The position numbers and the translations under genes are program-made. Positions 25,607 through 35,195 of a stretch of DNA of 64,000 nucleotides are shown here, one piece after another. This DNA comes from Pseudomonas reactans. Lineage in GTDB: Bacteria > Pseudomonadota > Gammaproteobacteria > Pseudomonadales > Pseudomonadaceae. The stretch lies in assembly GCF_013385825.1 (NCBI RefSeq), contig NZ_JACAPG010000017.1, positions 1 to 64,000 on the forward strand, given 5' to 3'. Position 1 is the stretch's first letter. Each line of letters starts with the position of its first letter. Below the pieces are notes generated by a model. The model was not told the origin of the DNA. It did not search any database and saw nothing but the letters and a program-made list of their open reading frames with translations.

Positions 25607-26515
25607 ATGTCCCGCACCGATCCCGAGACCACCCTGGAAGACACTCTCGCCAGCCCTCCGATCAATGCCGAGCGCCTGTTGCAGCTGATCACCGACGAAT
25701 ACGAGAGCCTGCCGCGCCAGCTCAAGCGCATCGCCAGCTACATGAGCCAGCAGAGCGACCGGATCATGGTCGACCGCATCAGCGACATCGCCCGCGAGTG
25801 CGAGGTGCACCCGTCGGCCATCGTGCGCTTCTCGCAACGCTTCGGGTTCAGTGGCTTCAGTGAGATGCAGGCGTTGTTCCGCGAGGCCTACACCCACAAG
25901 ACCACGCCGGTGCAGAACTACCAGCAACGCATCCGCAGCATGATCGCCAACAAGTCGCAAAAGGCCAGCGGCGGCGACCTGGCGCGCGAATGCGTCAACG
26001 CGACCTTGTCCGGTATCGAGCGCCTGGGGCTGGAGTTGGATGATGTGGCGTTCGACAAAGCCGTGGACCTGGTGGTGAATGCCGACAATATCTACGTGGT
26101 CGGCGTGCGCCGCTCTTTTGCGGTGGCCGATTACCTGGTCTACAACTTGCAGCACACCAACAAGCGCATCCACCTGATCTCAGGCCTGGGCGGCAGCTAC
26201 CGCGAGCAGATGCGCAGCGTGCGTGCCAATGACCTGGTGATCGCCATCAGCTTTACGCCTTACGGCAAAGAGACCCAGCACTGTCTGCGCATCGCCCAGC
26301 ACCACCAGGCCAAGACCCTGATCATCACCGACAGCAACCTGTCGCCCCTGGCCAAGCGGGCGAACGCGGTGCTGTTGGTGAATGAAGGTTCGTCGTTTGC
26401 CTTCCGCTCGTTGAGCGCCACCCTGTGCCTGTGCCAGGCGTTGTTTATTGCGGTGGCGTACCGGTTGGAGTTGAAGGTGGATGAGATTCATGAGCAGGTC
26501 GGCTTCGACGACTGA
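25607..26515 (+). CDS. iolR: RpiR-family transcriptional regulator of inositol genes
   Basis: A 302-residue regulator: an N-terminal RpiR helix-turn-helix (about 25-105: LPRQLKRIASYMSQQ, ISDIARECEVHPSAIVRFSQRFGFSGFSEMQ) and a C-terminal SIS sugar-phosphate domain (about 140-280: VYVVGVRRSFAVADYLVY, VIAISFTPYGKET, ITDSNLSPLAK). The ATG at 25607 has AAGGA upstream. Divergent from the iol operon, it probably represses it and is released by a phosphorylated intermediate. The last 71 nt overlap the 3' end of cusA on the other strand. Confidence 0.88.
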   Translation: MSRTDPETTLEDTLASPPINAERLLQLITDEYESLPRQLKRIASYMSQQSDRIMVDRISDIARECEVHPSAIVRFSQRFGFSGFSEMQALFREAYTHKTTPVQNYQQRIRSMIANKSQKASGGDLARECVNATLSGIERLGLELDDVAFDKAVDLVVNADNIYVVGVRRSFAVADYLVYNLQHTNKRIHLISGLGGSYREQMRSVRANDLVIAISFTPYGKETQHCLRIAQHHQAKTLIITDSNLSPLAKRANAVLLVNEGSSFAFRSLSATLCLCQALFIAVAYRLELKVDEIHEQVGFDD

Positions 26516-29500
26516 GCATCAACCGATAGGCCGCCGGGATCACAAACAGCGACAACAACGGTGCGGTGAGCATCCCGCCGATCATCGGCGCGGCGATGCG
26601 GCTCATCACTTCGCTACCGGTGCCGCCGTCCAGCAGGATCGGCAACAAGCCCGCGATGATCACCGCCACCGTCATCGCCTTGGGCCGTACCCGCAGCACC
26701 GCGCCTTCGGTGATGGCGGCCAGCAGGTTCCCATCCTTGCGTTCGGCCCAGGCGTTTTTCAGGTAGAGCAGCATGATCACGCCGAACTCCGCCGACACAC
26801 CGGCCAGCGCGATAAACCCTACGCCCGTGGCCACCGACAGGTTGAAACCCAGCCCGTAAAGCAACCACACCCCGCCCGTCAGTGCGAACGGCAAAGTCGC
26901 CAGGATCAGCAATGCTTCGTCCGCCCGGCGAAAGGTCAGGTACAGCAGCACGAAGATGATCAGCAAGGTCGCCGGCACCACCAATTTCAGGCGTTGATTG
27001 GCCCGCTCCAGGAATTCGAACTGCCCCGAATAGCTGAGGCTCATGCCCGGTTGCAGCTGCACCTGCTGGTTGATCGCTGTGCGCAAGTCCTTCACCACCG
27101 ACGCCAAATCACGATCACGCACGTCGATGTAGACCCAGCCGGAAGGCCGAGCGTTTTCGCTCTTGAGCATCGGCGGGCCGTCGCTCACCTTGACCTTGGC
27201 CACCGTGCCCAGGGTGATCTGGCTGCCTGACGGCGTGTAGATCGGCAAGTTTGCCAAGGCCGTCACCGAGTCGCGCCATTCCTTCGGGTAACGCAGGCTG
27301 ATCGGGAAGCGCGCCAGGCCTTCCACGGTTTCGCCAATGGTTTCCCCGCCGATGGCACCCGACACAATCGACTGCACATCGGCGATGTTCAGTCCGTATT
27401 GCGCGGCCGCCGCCCGGTCGATATCCACGTCGATGTAACGGCCGCCGGTCAAGCGTTCGGCCAAGGCTGAACTGACGCCCGGCACGCCCTTGGCGACCTT
27501 TTCCACCGCCTGGGTCACTGCGTCGATCTGCATCAGGCTGGTACCGGCCACCTTCACGCCGACCGGGCTTTTCACGCCGGTGGCAAGCATGTCGATGCGG
27601 TTGCGGATCGGCGGAATCCAGATATTGGTCAGCCCCGGCACCTGGACCACGCGGTCGAGCTCCTTGACCAGTTTGTCCGGGGTCATGCCGGGGCGCCATT
27701 GGTCACGGGGCTTGAACTCGATAGTGGTCTCGAACATTTCCAGCGGGGCCGGGTCAGTGGCGGTTTCGGCGCGACCGGCCTTGCCGAACACGTGTGCGAC
27801 TTCGGGTACGGTCTTGATCAGCCGGTCGGTGCGTTGCAGCAACTCACCCGCCGTTTGCGTCGACAGACCCGGCAGTGCCGAGGGCATGTACAGCAAGTCC
27901 CCTTCGTCCAGCGGCGGCAAAAATTCCCCACCCAGCTTCGAGATCGGCCACAGCGCACTGGCGACCATCAGCAACGCTACCACCAGGGTCAGGCGCGGCC
28001 GACGCAGCACCGCCTCCAGCGCAGGCTGGTAGAGCTTGATCAGGCCACGATTGAGCGGGTTACGCTGCTCATCCGGGATACGCCCGCGAATCCAGTAGCC
28101 CATCAGCACCGGGATCAAGGTCACCGACAAACCGGCGGCCGCCGCCATGGCGTAGGTCTTGGTGTAGGCCAGCGGGCCGAACAGCCGACCTTCCTGGGCC
28201 TGCAAGGTGAACACCGGAATGAACGACAAGGTGATGATCAACAGGCAGAAAAATAGCGCCGGGCCAACCTCCACCGCCGCGTCGGTCATGACCTTCCAGT
28301 GGTCTTCACCCTTGAGTTCACGACCCGGATTGGCGTGGTGCCAGGCTTCGATTTTCTTGTGGGCGTTTTCGATCATCACCACCGCCGCGTCGACCATCGC
28401 GCCGATGGCAATCGCAATGCCGCCCAAGGACATGATGTTGGCGTTGATGCCCTGGAAGCGCATGACAATAAACGCGATCAACACCCCCACCGGCAACGAG
28501 ATGATCGCCACCAGGGATGAACGCAGGTGCCACAGGAAAATCCCGCAGACCAGCGCCACCACCAGGAACTCTTCCAGCAGCTTGTGGCTGAGGTTGTCCA
28601 CGGCGCGGTCGATGAGTTTGCTGCGGTCGTAGGTGGTGACGATCTCCACGCCGGGCGGCAGGCTGCTTTTCAGTTGCTCAAGCTTGGTTTTTACCGCTGC
28701 GATGGCCTCCCGCGCGTTCTTGCCACTGCGCAGGATCACTACACCGCCCACCGCTTCGCCTTCGCCGTCCAGTTCGCTGACGCCCCGACGCAGGTCCGGC
28801 CCCAGTTGAACGGTTGCCACATCACCCAGGATGACAGGTACGCTGTTGGCGTCCAGCCGCAAGGGAATCCCGCGAAAATCCTGCAGCGACTTGAGGTAGC
28901 CGGACGCCCGCACCATGTACTCGGACTCGCCCATGTTCAGCACCGAACCGCCGGCTTCCTGGTTGGCTTTGCCGATGGCCTCCACCACCTGTGCCTGGGT
29001 AATGCCGCGATTGGCCAGGGCCAGCGGATCGAGCTGCACCTGATATTGCTTGACCTGGCCACCGATGGTCGCGACTTCGGCCACATTGGGCAGGGTCTTG
29101 AGCTCGAACTTGAGGAACCAGTCCTGCAAGGCGCGCAACTGCGCCAGGTCATGCTGGCCGCTGCGGTCCACCAGTGCGTACTGGTAGATCCAGCCGACGC
29201 CAGTGGCGTCCGGCCCCAACGCCGGTTTGGCCGATGCGGGCAAGCGCGCCTGCAACTGGCTAAGGTATTCCAGCACCCGCGAACGCGCCCAATACAAGTC
29301 GGTGCCTTCGTCGAACAGCACATAGACGTAGCTGTCGCCGAAGAATGAAAACCCGCGCACGGTCTTGGCGCCCGGTACCGAAAGCATGGTGGTGGTCATC
29401 GGGTAGGTGACCTGGTTTTCCACGATCTGCGGCGCCTGGCCGGGATACGGCGTGCGGATGATCACCTGCACATCGGAGAGATCCGGCAGTGCGTCGACCG

Positions 29501-29603
29501 GCATGTTTTGCACCGCCCAGACGCCCCAAGCCGTGACAAACAACGTCGCGAGCAATACCAGAAAACGGTTGGCAACTGACCAACGAATCAATAAGGCGAT
29601 CAT
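26445..29603 (-). CDS. cusA: Heavy-metal RND efflux pump, CusA type
   Basis: A 1052-residue inner-membrane RND transporter. The fourth-helix region IAIGAMVDAAVVMIENAHKK is the CusA/SilA form, unlike the DFG form of divalent-metal CzcA, so Cu(I)/Ag(I) is the expected substrate. The porter-domain segments and second helix bundle (GIQ-type repeats, LLYLTFRRADEALLILATLPFAL) are complete. The start overlaps the cusB stop by 4 nt (ATGA). The last ~23 residues (from RRSRPAHESH) are encoded antisense to the end of the RpiR gene and look like an added tail. Confidence 0.93.
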   Translation of the reverse strand: MIALLIRWSVANRFLVLLATLFVTAWGVWAVQNMPVDALPDLSDVQVIIRTPYPGQAPQIVENQVTYPMTTTMLSVPGAKTVRGFSFFGDSYVYVLFDEGTDLYWARSRVLEYLSQLQARLPASAKPALGPDATGVGWIYQYALVDRSGQHDLAQLRALQDWFLKFELKTLPNVAEVATIGGQVKQYQVQLDPLALANRGITQAQVVEAIGKANQEAGGSVLNMGESEYMVRASGYLKSLQDFRGIPLRLDANSVPVILGDVATVQLGPDLRRGVSELDGEGEAVGGVVILRSGKNAREAIAAVKTKLEQLKSSLPPGVEIVTTYDRSKLIDRAVDNLSHKLLEEFLVVALVCGIFLWHLRSSLVAIISLPVGVLIAFIVMRFQGINANIMSLGGIAIAIGAMVDAAVVMIENAHKKIEAWHHANPGRELKGEDHWKVMTDAAVEVGPALFFCLLIITLSFIPVFTLQAQEGRLFGPLAYTKTYAMAAAAGLSVTLIPVLMGYWIRGRIPDEQRNPLNRGLIKLYQPALEAVLRRPRLTLVVALLMVASALWPISKLGGEFLPPLDEGDLLYMPSALPGLSTQTAGELLQRTDRLIKTVPEVAHVFGKAGRAETATDPAPLEMFETTIEFKPRDQWRPGMTPDKLVKELDRVVQVPGLTNIWIPPIRNRIDMLATGVKSPVGVKVAGTSLMQIDAVTQAVEKVAKGVPGVSSALAERLTGGRYIDVDIDRAAAAQYGLNIADVQSIVSGAIGGETIGETVEGLARFPISLRYPKEWRDSVTALANLPIYTPSGSQITLGTVAKVKVSDGPPMLKSENARPSGWVYIDVRDRDLASVVKDLRTAINQQVQLQPGMSLSYSGQFEFLERANQRLKLVVPATLLIIFVLLYLTFRRADEALLILATLPFALTGGVWLLYGLGFNLSVATGVGFIALAGVSAEFGVIMLLYLKNAWAERKDGNLLAAITEGAVLRVRPKAMTVAVIIAGLLPILLDGGTGSEVMSRIAAPMIGGMLTAPLLSLFVIPAAYRLMLSRRSRPAHESHPPSTPTGTPPQ

Positions 29604-30778
29604 GGTTGAATAATCCCGCGCAAACTGGCTTCAGAGTCCAGCAGGAATTGACCGGACGCGACCACCTGCTGGCCTTCCTGCAAACCGCTGCGGATCACCG
29701 TCATCTCCTGGCTTTGCGCGCCGACCTCGACATCCACCGGACGGTAATGCCCGCCCTCCTCGGCCAGCATCACCAGCGTACGTTTACCGGTACGGATCAA
29801 CGCTTCGCTGGGCACTTGCAGCACGGATTGCGCGGAGGATTGCGCCAGGCGCACCTGGGCGGTCATGCCGGGGCGCAAGGTGCCGTCTGTATTGGGCAGT
29901 TCAACGCGAACCTGCACGGTACGGCTGTCGCCGGCAATCGCCGGCAGAATGGCACTGACGGTGCCCTTGACGGTTTGCTCCGGCAGCCCGACAAAGCGGC
30001 TTTCCACCGCTTGCCCCACAGCCAGCGCAGCACCTTGGGCTTGCGGCACAGCAACCTGCAACCACAGGCGATCCAGGCCATTGATGCGCGCCAGGGTCTG
30101 CCCCGCCGCCATCGTCATGCCTTCGCGCACGTCCAGGGTTTGCACCACGCCGCCGATGGGGCTGGCGACGGTCAATACCGATTGCACACGGCCGCTTCGC
30201 TCCATCTGCGCGATCAACCCGGCGGGCATACCGCTAAGGCGCAAACGCTGGCGCGCAGCCGCCAACAGACTCGCATCCGCGCTGCGGCGCAAGGCCAGGA
30301 ACTCTTCCTGGGCCGCCGCCCATTCGGGTATCAACAGGTCAGCCAGAGGCGCGCCGGCCTTGAGCTCGTCGCCCGGCGCGCGGTCATACACGCGCTCGAC
30401 AAAGCCGGCCGCCCGCGCCTGTACCACGGCGACGTCACGCTCGTTGAAGGCGAGGATGCCGGAGAGGTCCAGTGTGGACGCCAACACGCCACGGGTGACC
30501 ATTGCCAGGCGCACTCCGAGGTTCTGCGCCACACGGGGGTCGATCTGCACAGCGGCGCTGTCTGCAGCGCCTTCGGCATAACGCGGCACCAATTGCATGT
30601 CCATGAAAGGCGATTTGCCGGGCTTGTCGAATTTCTGCTGTGGGTACATCGGGTCATACCAGTACAGCGCCGGTTTGTTGTCGGCCATGGCCGCGACCGG
30701 AGCCGGTGCCTGCGCCAGCCAGTAACCGGCGCCCAGGCCACCGCCCAACAGCGCCACCGCGAGGAGTCGATTAATCAT
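29600..30778 (-). CDS. cusB: Efflux RND periplasmic adaptor, CusB type
   Basis: A 392-residue membrane-fusion protein: N-terminal signal/anchor (VALLGGGLGAGYWLAQ), then a heavy-metal-binding domain (YWYDPMYPQQKFDKPGKSPF, followed by MDMQLVPRY, about residues 38-68). The barrel-sandwich and hairpin region follow (VVQARAAGFVERVY), with C-terminal beta-barrel domains. The Met-rich start fits Cu(I)/Ag(I) hand-over to CusA. It overlaps cusC by 8 nt and cusA by 4 nt, so the three are one operon. Confidence 0.92.
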   Translation of the reverse strand: MINRLLAVALLGGGLGAGYWLAQAPAPVAAMADNKPALYWYDPMYPQQKFDKPGKSPFMDMQLVPRYAEGAADSAAVQIDPRVAQNLGVRLAMVTRGVLASTLDLSGILAFNERDVAVVQARAAGFVERVYDRAPGDELKAGAPLADLLIPEWAAAQEEFLALRRSADASLLAAARQRLRLSGMPAGLIAQMERSGRVQSVLTVASPIGGVVQTLDVREGMTMAAGQTLARINGLDRLWLQVAVPQAQGAALAVGQAVESRFVGLPEQTVKGTVSAILPAIAGDSRTVQVRVELPNTDGTLRPGMTAQVRLAQSSAQSVLQVPSEALIRTGKRTLVMLAEEGGHYRPVDVEVGAQSQEMTVIRSGLQEGQQVVASGQFLLDSEASLRGIIQP

Positions 30779-32000
30779 GGGAGGCTTCTCCGTAGGCGAA
30801 ATACAGCTGCGCGCCGATCAGGGCACGTTGCTCAAGGGCATCGATCTGTTTGAAACGGGCTTCGACCAGCTCACGGCGGGCGCTGACCAGGTTGAGCAAG
30901 TCCCCCTTGCCAGCGCGATAACCGGCCAGGCTCAGCGCGACCTTTTCTTCGGCCAGGGGCACCAGGCTGTCCTGGCTGCGCTGCACGGCGCGGTCCAGAC
31001 GCTGGTATTGCGCCAGGTCGTCGTCCAGTTGCTGGGTGTGTTCGCGGGTGACCGCTTCGCGCTCGGCATCCAGCTGATCCAGTTCGGCTTGCTTGGCGGC
31101 GATCCCGGGGTTTTGCCGGCGACCGGGGAAGATCGGCAGGTCGAAACTCAATTGCAGGCTGACCATATCGCCGTATTCACGCCCACGGTGCTGGTAGTCC
31201 ACTTCCCAACTCCAGTCCGACGTCTTTTGCGCCTTGGCTTCGCGCAACCGCGCTTGCGCCTCGCGGGTGCGCGGCGCAAAGGCTTGCAGTTCAGGGTGCT
31301 GATGCAGGTTGTAACGCCCGTCGATGGGCCAGTTGGGCAACTGGCCGCTGGGCGCTTCATTGGCGGCCGGGCCGATCCAGCGCTTGAGCGCCGCGCGGGC
31401 CTGGGCGCGTTGCTGGGTCAGTTCGTCTTCGCGCCCGGCCAGTTCGGCGGCTTCCTGTTTGGGCATGACCGCATCCGAGGGCTGGCCGCGACCACCGGCC
31501 AATTGCGCACGCACGCTGTCTTGCAGCAGGCGGTTCTGCTGGTAGAAGTCCTTGAACAAGGCCTCCTTGCGTTCCACCGCATAGGCACGGATCCAGGCCT
31601 GGGCCGTGGCCTGGCGCACGTTCAGGCGCTCGATCCGACCTTCGGCCGCGGTGCGCTCCACCGCGGCATCGGCCAGCTCGATACGCGCCTTGCGCTTGTC
31701 GCGGCTGGGCACCTGTTGCTGGATACCGATCATTTGCTCGGTCATGTCATCGCCATAGAGCGTGCCGCGATTGGGCCCACCGATGGGGAAGTTCTGCAGG
31801 CCAACCACCAGCTTCGGATCGGGCAATTCACCCGCGGGGATCGCCGCCTGGGTCGCAGCTTGCAACTTGGCCGACTCAGCAGCGAGCGACGGTGCGTTGT
31901 TCTGCGCCAGGCGCAGGGCGTCGTCCAGGGTCAGCGCATTCGCCCACGCCGGCCACGCCAGCACGCCCACCACCAGGGCGCGCATGTAGAAGGGATTCAT
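30771..32000 (-). CDS. cusC: Outer-membrane efflux channel, CusC type
   Basis: A 409-residue TolC-family protein with a signal peptide (about 1-22, VGVLAWPAWANA) and two repeated helical OEP halves (LDDALRLAQNNAPSLAAESAKL; later QLSFDLPIFPGRRQNPGIAAKQAEL). It forms the outer-membrane exit duct for the Cus pump. First gene of the cusCBA operon; 96 nt upstream on the same strand is a small Met/Cys-rich exported protein. Confidence 0.9.
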   Translation of the reverse strand: MNPFYMRALVVGVLAWPAWANALTLDDALRLAQNNAPSLAAESAKLQAATQAAIPAGELPDPKLVVGLQNFPIGGPNRGTLYGDDMTEQMIGIQQQVPSRDKRKARIELADAAVERTAAEGRIERLNVRQATAQAWIRAYAVERKEALFKDFYQQNRLLQDSVRAQLAGGRGQPSDAVMPKQEAAELAGREDELTQQRAQARAALKRWIGPAANEAPSGQLPNWPIDGRYNLHQHPELQAFAPRTREAQARLREAKAQKTSDWSWEVDYQHRGREYGDMVSLQLSFDLPIFPGRRQNPGIAAKQAELDQLDAEREAVTREHTQQLDDDLAQYQRLDRAVQRSQDSLVPLAEEKVALSLAGYRAGKGDLLNLVSARRELVEARFKQIDALEQRALIGAQLYFAYGEASHD

Positions 32001-32096
32001 GTTGAAAATTCCTGTTCCGTTGCGCTGCGCGCCGCATTACGCGGCCCACAGCAAAGCCATCCCGATCAGGGGATGCGTCTTGAGGTGCAACAGGAA

Positions 32097-32435
32097 TCAG
32101 GAACGGGGTGGGCGCCAGACGCCGGACGGCGTGCGGTCTGGGATGAAATCCGAAGAGGCGCTGACGAGCAGCGGATGCGCCAGGGTCAACGGCGCCTTGA
32201 GCATCGGCAGGGAGAGTTGCAGCAGGCCGCCGGTCTTGCATTCCTGGCCGGGTTTGCAGGCCTTGCCGTGATCGACGCCGTCCTGGCAGCAGTCCGGGTT
32301 CATGTCGGTCATCACCTGCATGTCCGACATCTTCATCGGGCAGGGTTCGGTGCTCGATGGCACCCCCGCCATCCCGGTCAGGGGAAGCGTGAGGCTCAAC
32401 AGCAGGACCAGGACTAAACGCAAAAGGCGGCTCAT
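32097..32435 (-). CDS. Small Met/Cys-rich exported protein upstream of cusCBA
   Basis: A 112-residue protein with a signal peptide (about 1-23, LRLVLVLLLSLTLPLTGMAG) and a short mature domain rich in possible metal ligands: EPCPMKMSDMQVMTDMNPDC, a second adjacent Cys, then HGKAC and GQECKTGG. It is on the cus strand, 96 nt before cusC, and fits a periplasmic copper-resistance accessory protein. Family not named with certainty. The Shine-Dalgarno region is weak; the promoter must lie in or before the end of the MocR gene, 26 nt upstream. Confidence 0.75.
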   Translation of the reverse strand: MSRLLRLVLVLLLSLTLPLTGMAGVPSSTEPCPMKMSDMQVMTDMNPDCCQDGVDHGKACKPGQECKTGGLLQLSLPMLKAPLTLAHPLLVSASSDFIPDRTPSGVWRPPRS

Positions 32436-32461
32436 GGGGCGCGAGTCTAGCCAAGCGCGGG

Positions 32462-33883
32462 TTAAGCCGCTATTAACAATTGCGTGAGAACTCGGCCGTG
32501 ATAGCGGATCTGGGCCAGGGTCAACGCGGTGTAGCCGATGATCACCGCCGGCGGCAAGCTCACGTCTTGACAGAACTTGCCCAGAGGCTGCAGCGTCAAC
32601 CCGGCTTCGGCGGCATGGTTGCAGAAATCGCCCTCTTCGACACCGGCCGGCAACCACAACACAAAATGCAACCCTGCCTGCTGGCCACTGACCGCGCAGC
32701 GCCCGCCCAGGCATTCCAGCAACGCATCGCGACGGGCTTGGTATGCCTGGCGCGAGGCACGCAAGTGACGCACGAAGGCGCCACTGCGCAAGAACTCGAC
32801 CAGCCCCAATTGATCAGTGGCCCCCACCGAATGCCCGGTGAGCTGCAAGGTGCGCAACAGCCCGCGACGCAGCGCCTTAGGTACCACCATGAAGCCGACG
32901 CGCAAACCGGGGAACAGGTTCTTGTTAAAGCTGCCGCAGTAGATCACGCGGTCGGCCGAATCCAGGGACTTGAGCGCGGCCAGCGGCGCGGTGTTGTAGT
33001 TGTACTCGCTGTCGTAATCGTCTTCGACCACCCAGGCGTCGGCGCGGGCTGCCCAGTCCAGCAGCGCCAGGCGACGGGATAACGACAGCGTCATGCCCAG
33101 CGGCGCCTGGTGCGCCGGGGTGACGTAGGCCAAGCGGGCGGTCTCGGGAAGTTGCGCAGTATCGAGGCCCTCGGCGGTGACGGGGATGCCCTGCACATTG
33201 GCGCCTGCCAGCGTGAATAGGCGCCGTGCCGGCAGGTAGCCGGGATCCTCGACACAGGCCCTATCGCCGGCCTTGAGCACGCTGCGCGCGATCAGGTCCA
33301 GGGCGTGGCGGATGCCGGTGGTGACAATCACCTCATCGGCTTCGCAATGCAGGCCGCGATAGCTGCGCAGGTAGTCGGCGATCTGTGCGCGCAACTCGGG
33401 CAAGCCGGCCGGGTGTGACGCCTCCAACACGCCCGGCCCGACTGACAACAGCCCCCGGGTGATACAGCGGGCCCAGCTCTTCAGATCGAACAGGCTGGCA
33501 TCCGGGCGCCGTGCGACAAAGGGCACATGACTCTGCACACCACTGTCCGGCAGATCAGACTCCACAGGCCGACGGGGTATGTCCTTGGCCAACGGCGCTG
33601 CGATGAACTGCTCGGGGATCACCGCGCACACCCGCGTGCCGGACCCGGCGACCCGCTGCACGTAGCCTTCGCTGTGCAGGCGGTCGAACACCGCTTCCAG
33701 CGTGCCACGGGAGACCCGCCAGCGTTCGGCCAGGCTCCGCGTGGAGGGCAAGCGGCTGCCCGACGGCAGTTGGCGGTTCAGGATCGCACCGCGCAAGGCT
33801 TCGTAGGCGCCCTGCTGCTTGCCCGCCTCCAGCGTGTCGGGACGCGGCAGGTCGAGGGCGGATGCGGTTTTTCCTCGGTTCAT
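32462..33883 (-). CDS. MocR/PdxR-type regulator (GntR HTH fused to aminotransferase domain)
   Basis: A 473-residue protein. The winged helix spans about 30-95 (LPSGSRLPSTRSLAERWRVS, VFDRLHSEGYVQRVAGSGTRV) and the fold-type I PLP domain about 115-470 (VIVTTGIRHALDLIARS, VEDDYDSEYNY, and the PLP-lysine region YCGSFNKNLFPGLRVGFMV). Divergent from an MFS exporter 92 nt away; AGTGGTCCTA direct repeats lie in the gap and are the likely operator. It probably controls that exporter, possibly in response to PLP or an amino compound. Confidence 0.9.
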   Translation of the reverse strand: MNRGKTASALDLPRPDTLEAGKQQGAYEALRGAILNRQLPSGSRLPSTRSLAERWRVSRGTLEAVFDRLHSEGYVQRVAGSGTRVCAVIPEQFIAAPLAKDIPRRPVESDLPDSGVQSHVPFVARRPDASLFDLKSWARCITRGLLSVGPGVLEASHPAGLPELRAQIADYLRSYRGLHCEADEVIVTTGIRHALDLIARSVLKAGDRACVEDPGYLPARRLFTLAGANVQGIPVTAEGLDTAQLPETARLAYVTPAHQAPLGMTLSLSRRLALLDWAARADAWVVEDDYDSEYNYNTAPLAALKSLDSADRVIYCGSFNKNLFPGLRVGFMVVPKALRRGLLRTLQLTGHSVGATDQLGLVEFLRSGAFVRHLRASRQAYQARRDALLECLGGRCAVSGQQAGLHFVLWLPAGVEEGDFCNHAAEAGLTLQPLGKFCQDVSLPPAVIIGYTALTLAQIRYHGRVLTQLLIAA

Positions 33884-33930
33884 AGTGGTCCTATCGAACA
33901 AGGCACAAGTGGTCCTAATGATTAAACCAC
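33884..33930. promoter_or_regulatory. Putative MocR operator
   Basis: AGTGGTCCTA occurs twice as direct repeats at 33884-33893 and 33908-33917, offset by 24 nt (just over two helical turns). A partly inverted copy ends at 33930: GTGGT at 33909-33913 pairs with ACCAC at 33926-33930. Direct repeats plus an inverted half are the usual layout for MocR/PdxR operators. Confidence 0.6.
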
Positions 33931-33975
33931 AATGCGACTAGAGTCTGGGCTCTACTCTTTGCATCGAGACGTCCC

Positions 33976-35187
33976 ATGACTCAACGCGCCCTCTCCACCG
34001 GGTTCTGGCTGGTGCTGCTGACCGTGCTCATCGCCTTGCCACGCATCACCTTGGACATGCACCTGCCGGCCCTGCCCGCTATGGCCGATTACTTCCAGAC
34101 CAGCGACAGCCAGTTGCAACTGACCCTGACGCTGTACGCCCTCGGCTCGGCGATTTCGCTGCTGGTCAGTGGCCCGCTCACTGACCGCTTTGGTCGTCGT
34201 CCGGTGTTGCTGGCAGGGTTGTTTCTGTATGTCCTCGCCACGGCAGCTTGTGCCCTGGCGGACAACATCGCCGTGTTGATCATCGCCCGACTGTTCCAGG
34301 CCTTGGGTGGCTGCTGCACCACCGTGATCGGCCGTGTGATCGTGCGCGATTACTTCGACCGCAACGAGCAAGCACGCCTGCTTGGGCTGATCTCCATGGC
34401 CATGGCCATTTCGCCCATGGCCGCGCCGGTACTGGGTAGCCTGATGCTGCCGTTCATCCACTGGCGCGGGCTGTTCGTGCTGCTGGGCGTAATCGCAGCT
34501 GTGCTGTGCCTGGTGGTATATCGCCGCCTGCCTGAAACCCGCCCGCCGGAAGTCGCCGCTGCCCCGCCGCGTGGGCTGCTGCGCATCTACGGCCAACTGC
34601 TGCGTGACCGTTACTTCCTGCGTTATTCCCTGGCGATCGGTTGCGTGTACAGCACCTATTTTCCGTTTATCAGCGAGTCATCGGCGTTGCTGCAACGGGG
34701 GTTTCATCTGTCTGCGACTGCTTACGCACTGGTATTCGCAGCAACCATCAGCGGCTACATGCTGGGCGCGAACCTGTTTCGTCGGCTGGTGCGGCGCTTC
34801 GAGGCAGACCGTTTGATCATCGCCGGCATAGCCGTGAACGTGCTGGGCAGTGGGATTCTCGCGCTCGCAACCGTCGCGCTGCCGGGGGAATGGCTGGCGA
34901 TCGTGCTGCCGATGGTGCTGATCATGGTGTCGGTGGGGATGGTGATTCCGGCCTGTCAGCTGTCGGTGCTGCAGCCCTATGGTGCAATCGCGGGAACGGC
35001 ATCCGGGTTGTTCTTTTTCACCCAGATGTTCCTGACGGCAGTGAGCAGTTGGGCGACCGGGCTGTTGTCCGATGGCACGTCGGCACCGTTGGTGATGATG
35101 ACGGCACTGGCCAGTGTGTTGCTGGTGACAAGTTGGCTGGCCTTGCAGCAAAAAGCCGCGCCTGTTGCTCAGGCGCGGCTCGGGTAA
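33976..35187 (+). CDS. Bcr/CflA-family MFS drug-resistance transporter
   Basis: A 403-residue 12-helix proton-driven exporter. Family motifs: PRITLDMHLPALPAMADYF in helix 1, motif A GPLTDRFGRRPVLLAG, and LFQALGGCCTTVIGRVIVRDYF after helix 4. Divergent from the MocR regulator, which probably controls it. The substrate is unknown; the class exports bicyclomycin, sulfonamides, amino acids or dipeptides. Confidence 0.9.
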   Translation: MTQRALSTGFWLVLLTVLIALPRITLDMHLPALPAMADYFQTSDSQLQLTLTLYALGSAISLLVSGPLTDRFGRRPVLLAGLFLYVLATAACALADNIAVLIIARLFQALGGCCTTVIGRVIVRDYFDRNEQARLLGLISMAMAISPMAAPVLGSLMLPFIHWRGLFVLLGVIAAVLCLVVYRRLPETRPPEVAAAPPRGLLRIYGQLLRDRYFLRYSLAIGCVYSTYFPFISESSALLQRGFHLSATAYALVFAATISGYMLGANLFRRLVRRFEADRLIIAGIAVNVLGSGILALATVALPGEWLAIVLPMVLIMVSVGMVIPACQLSVLQPYGAIAGTASGLFFFTQMFLTAVSSWATGLLSDGTSAPLVMMTALASVLLVTSWLALQQKAAPVAQARLG

Positions 35188-35195
35188 CGCAACAA

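Noticed and set aside
30777..32417. Plus-strand open frame of about 546 codons opposite cusC
   Set aside because: It is antisense to a complete TolC-family gene, with low-complexity Arg/Gly/Leu-rich product and no ribosome site of note.
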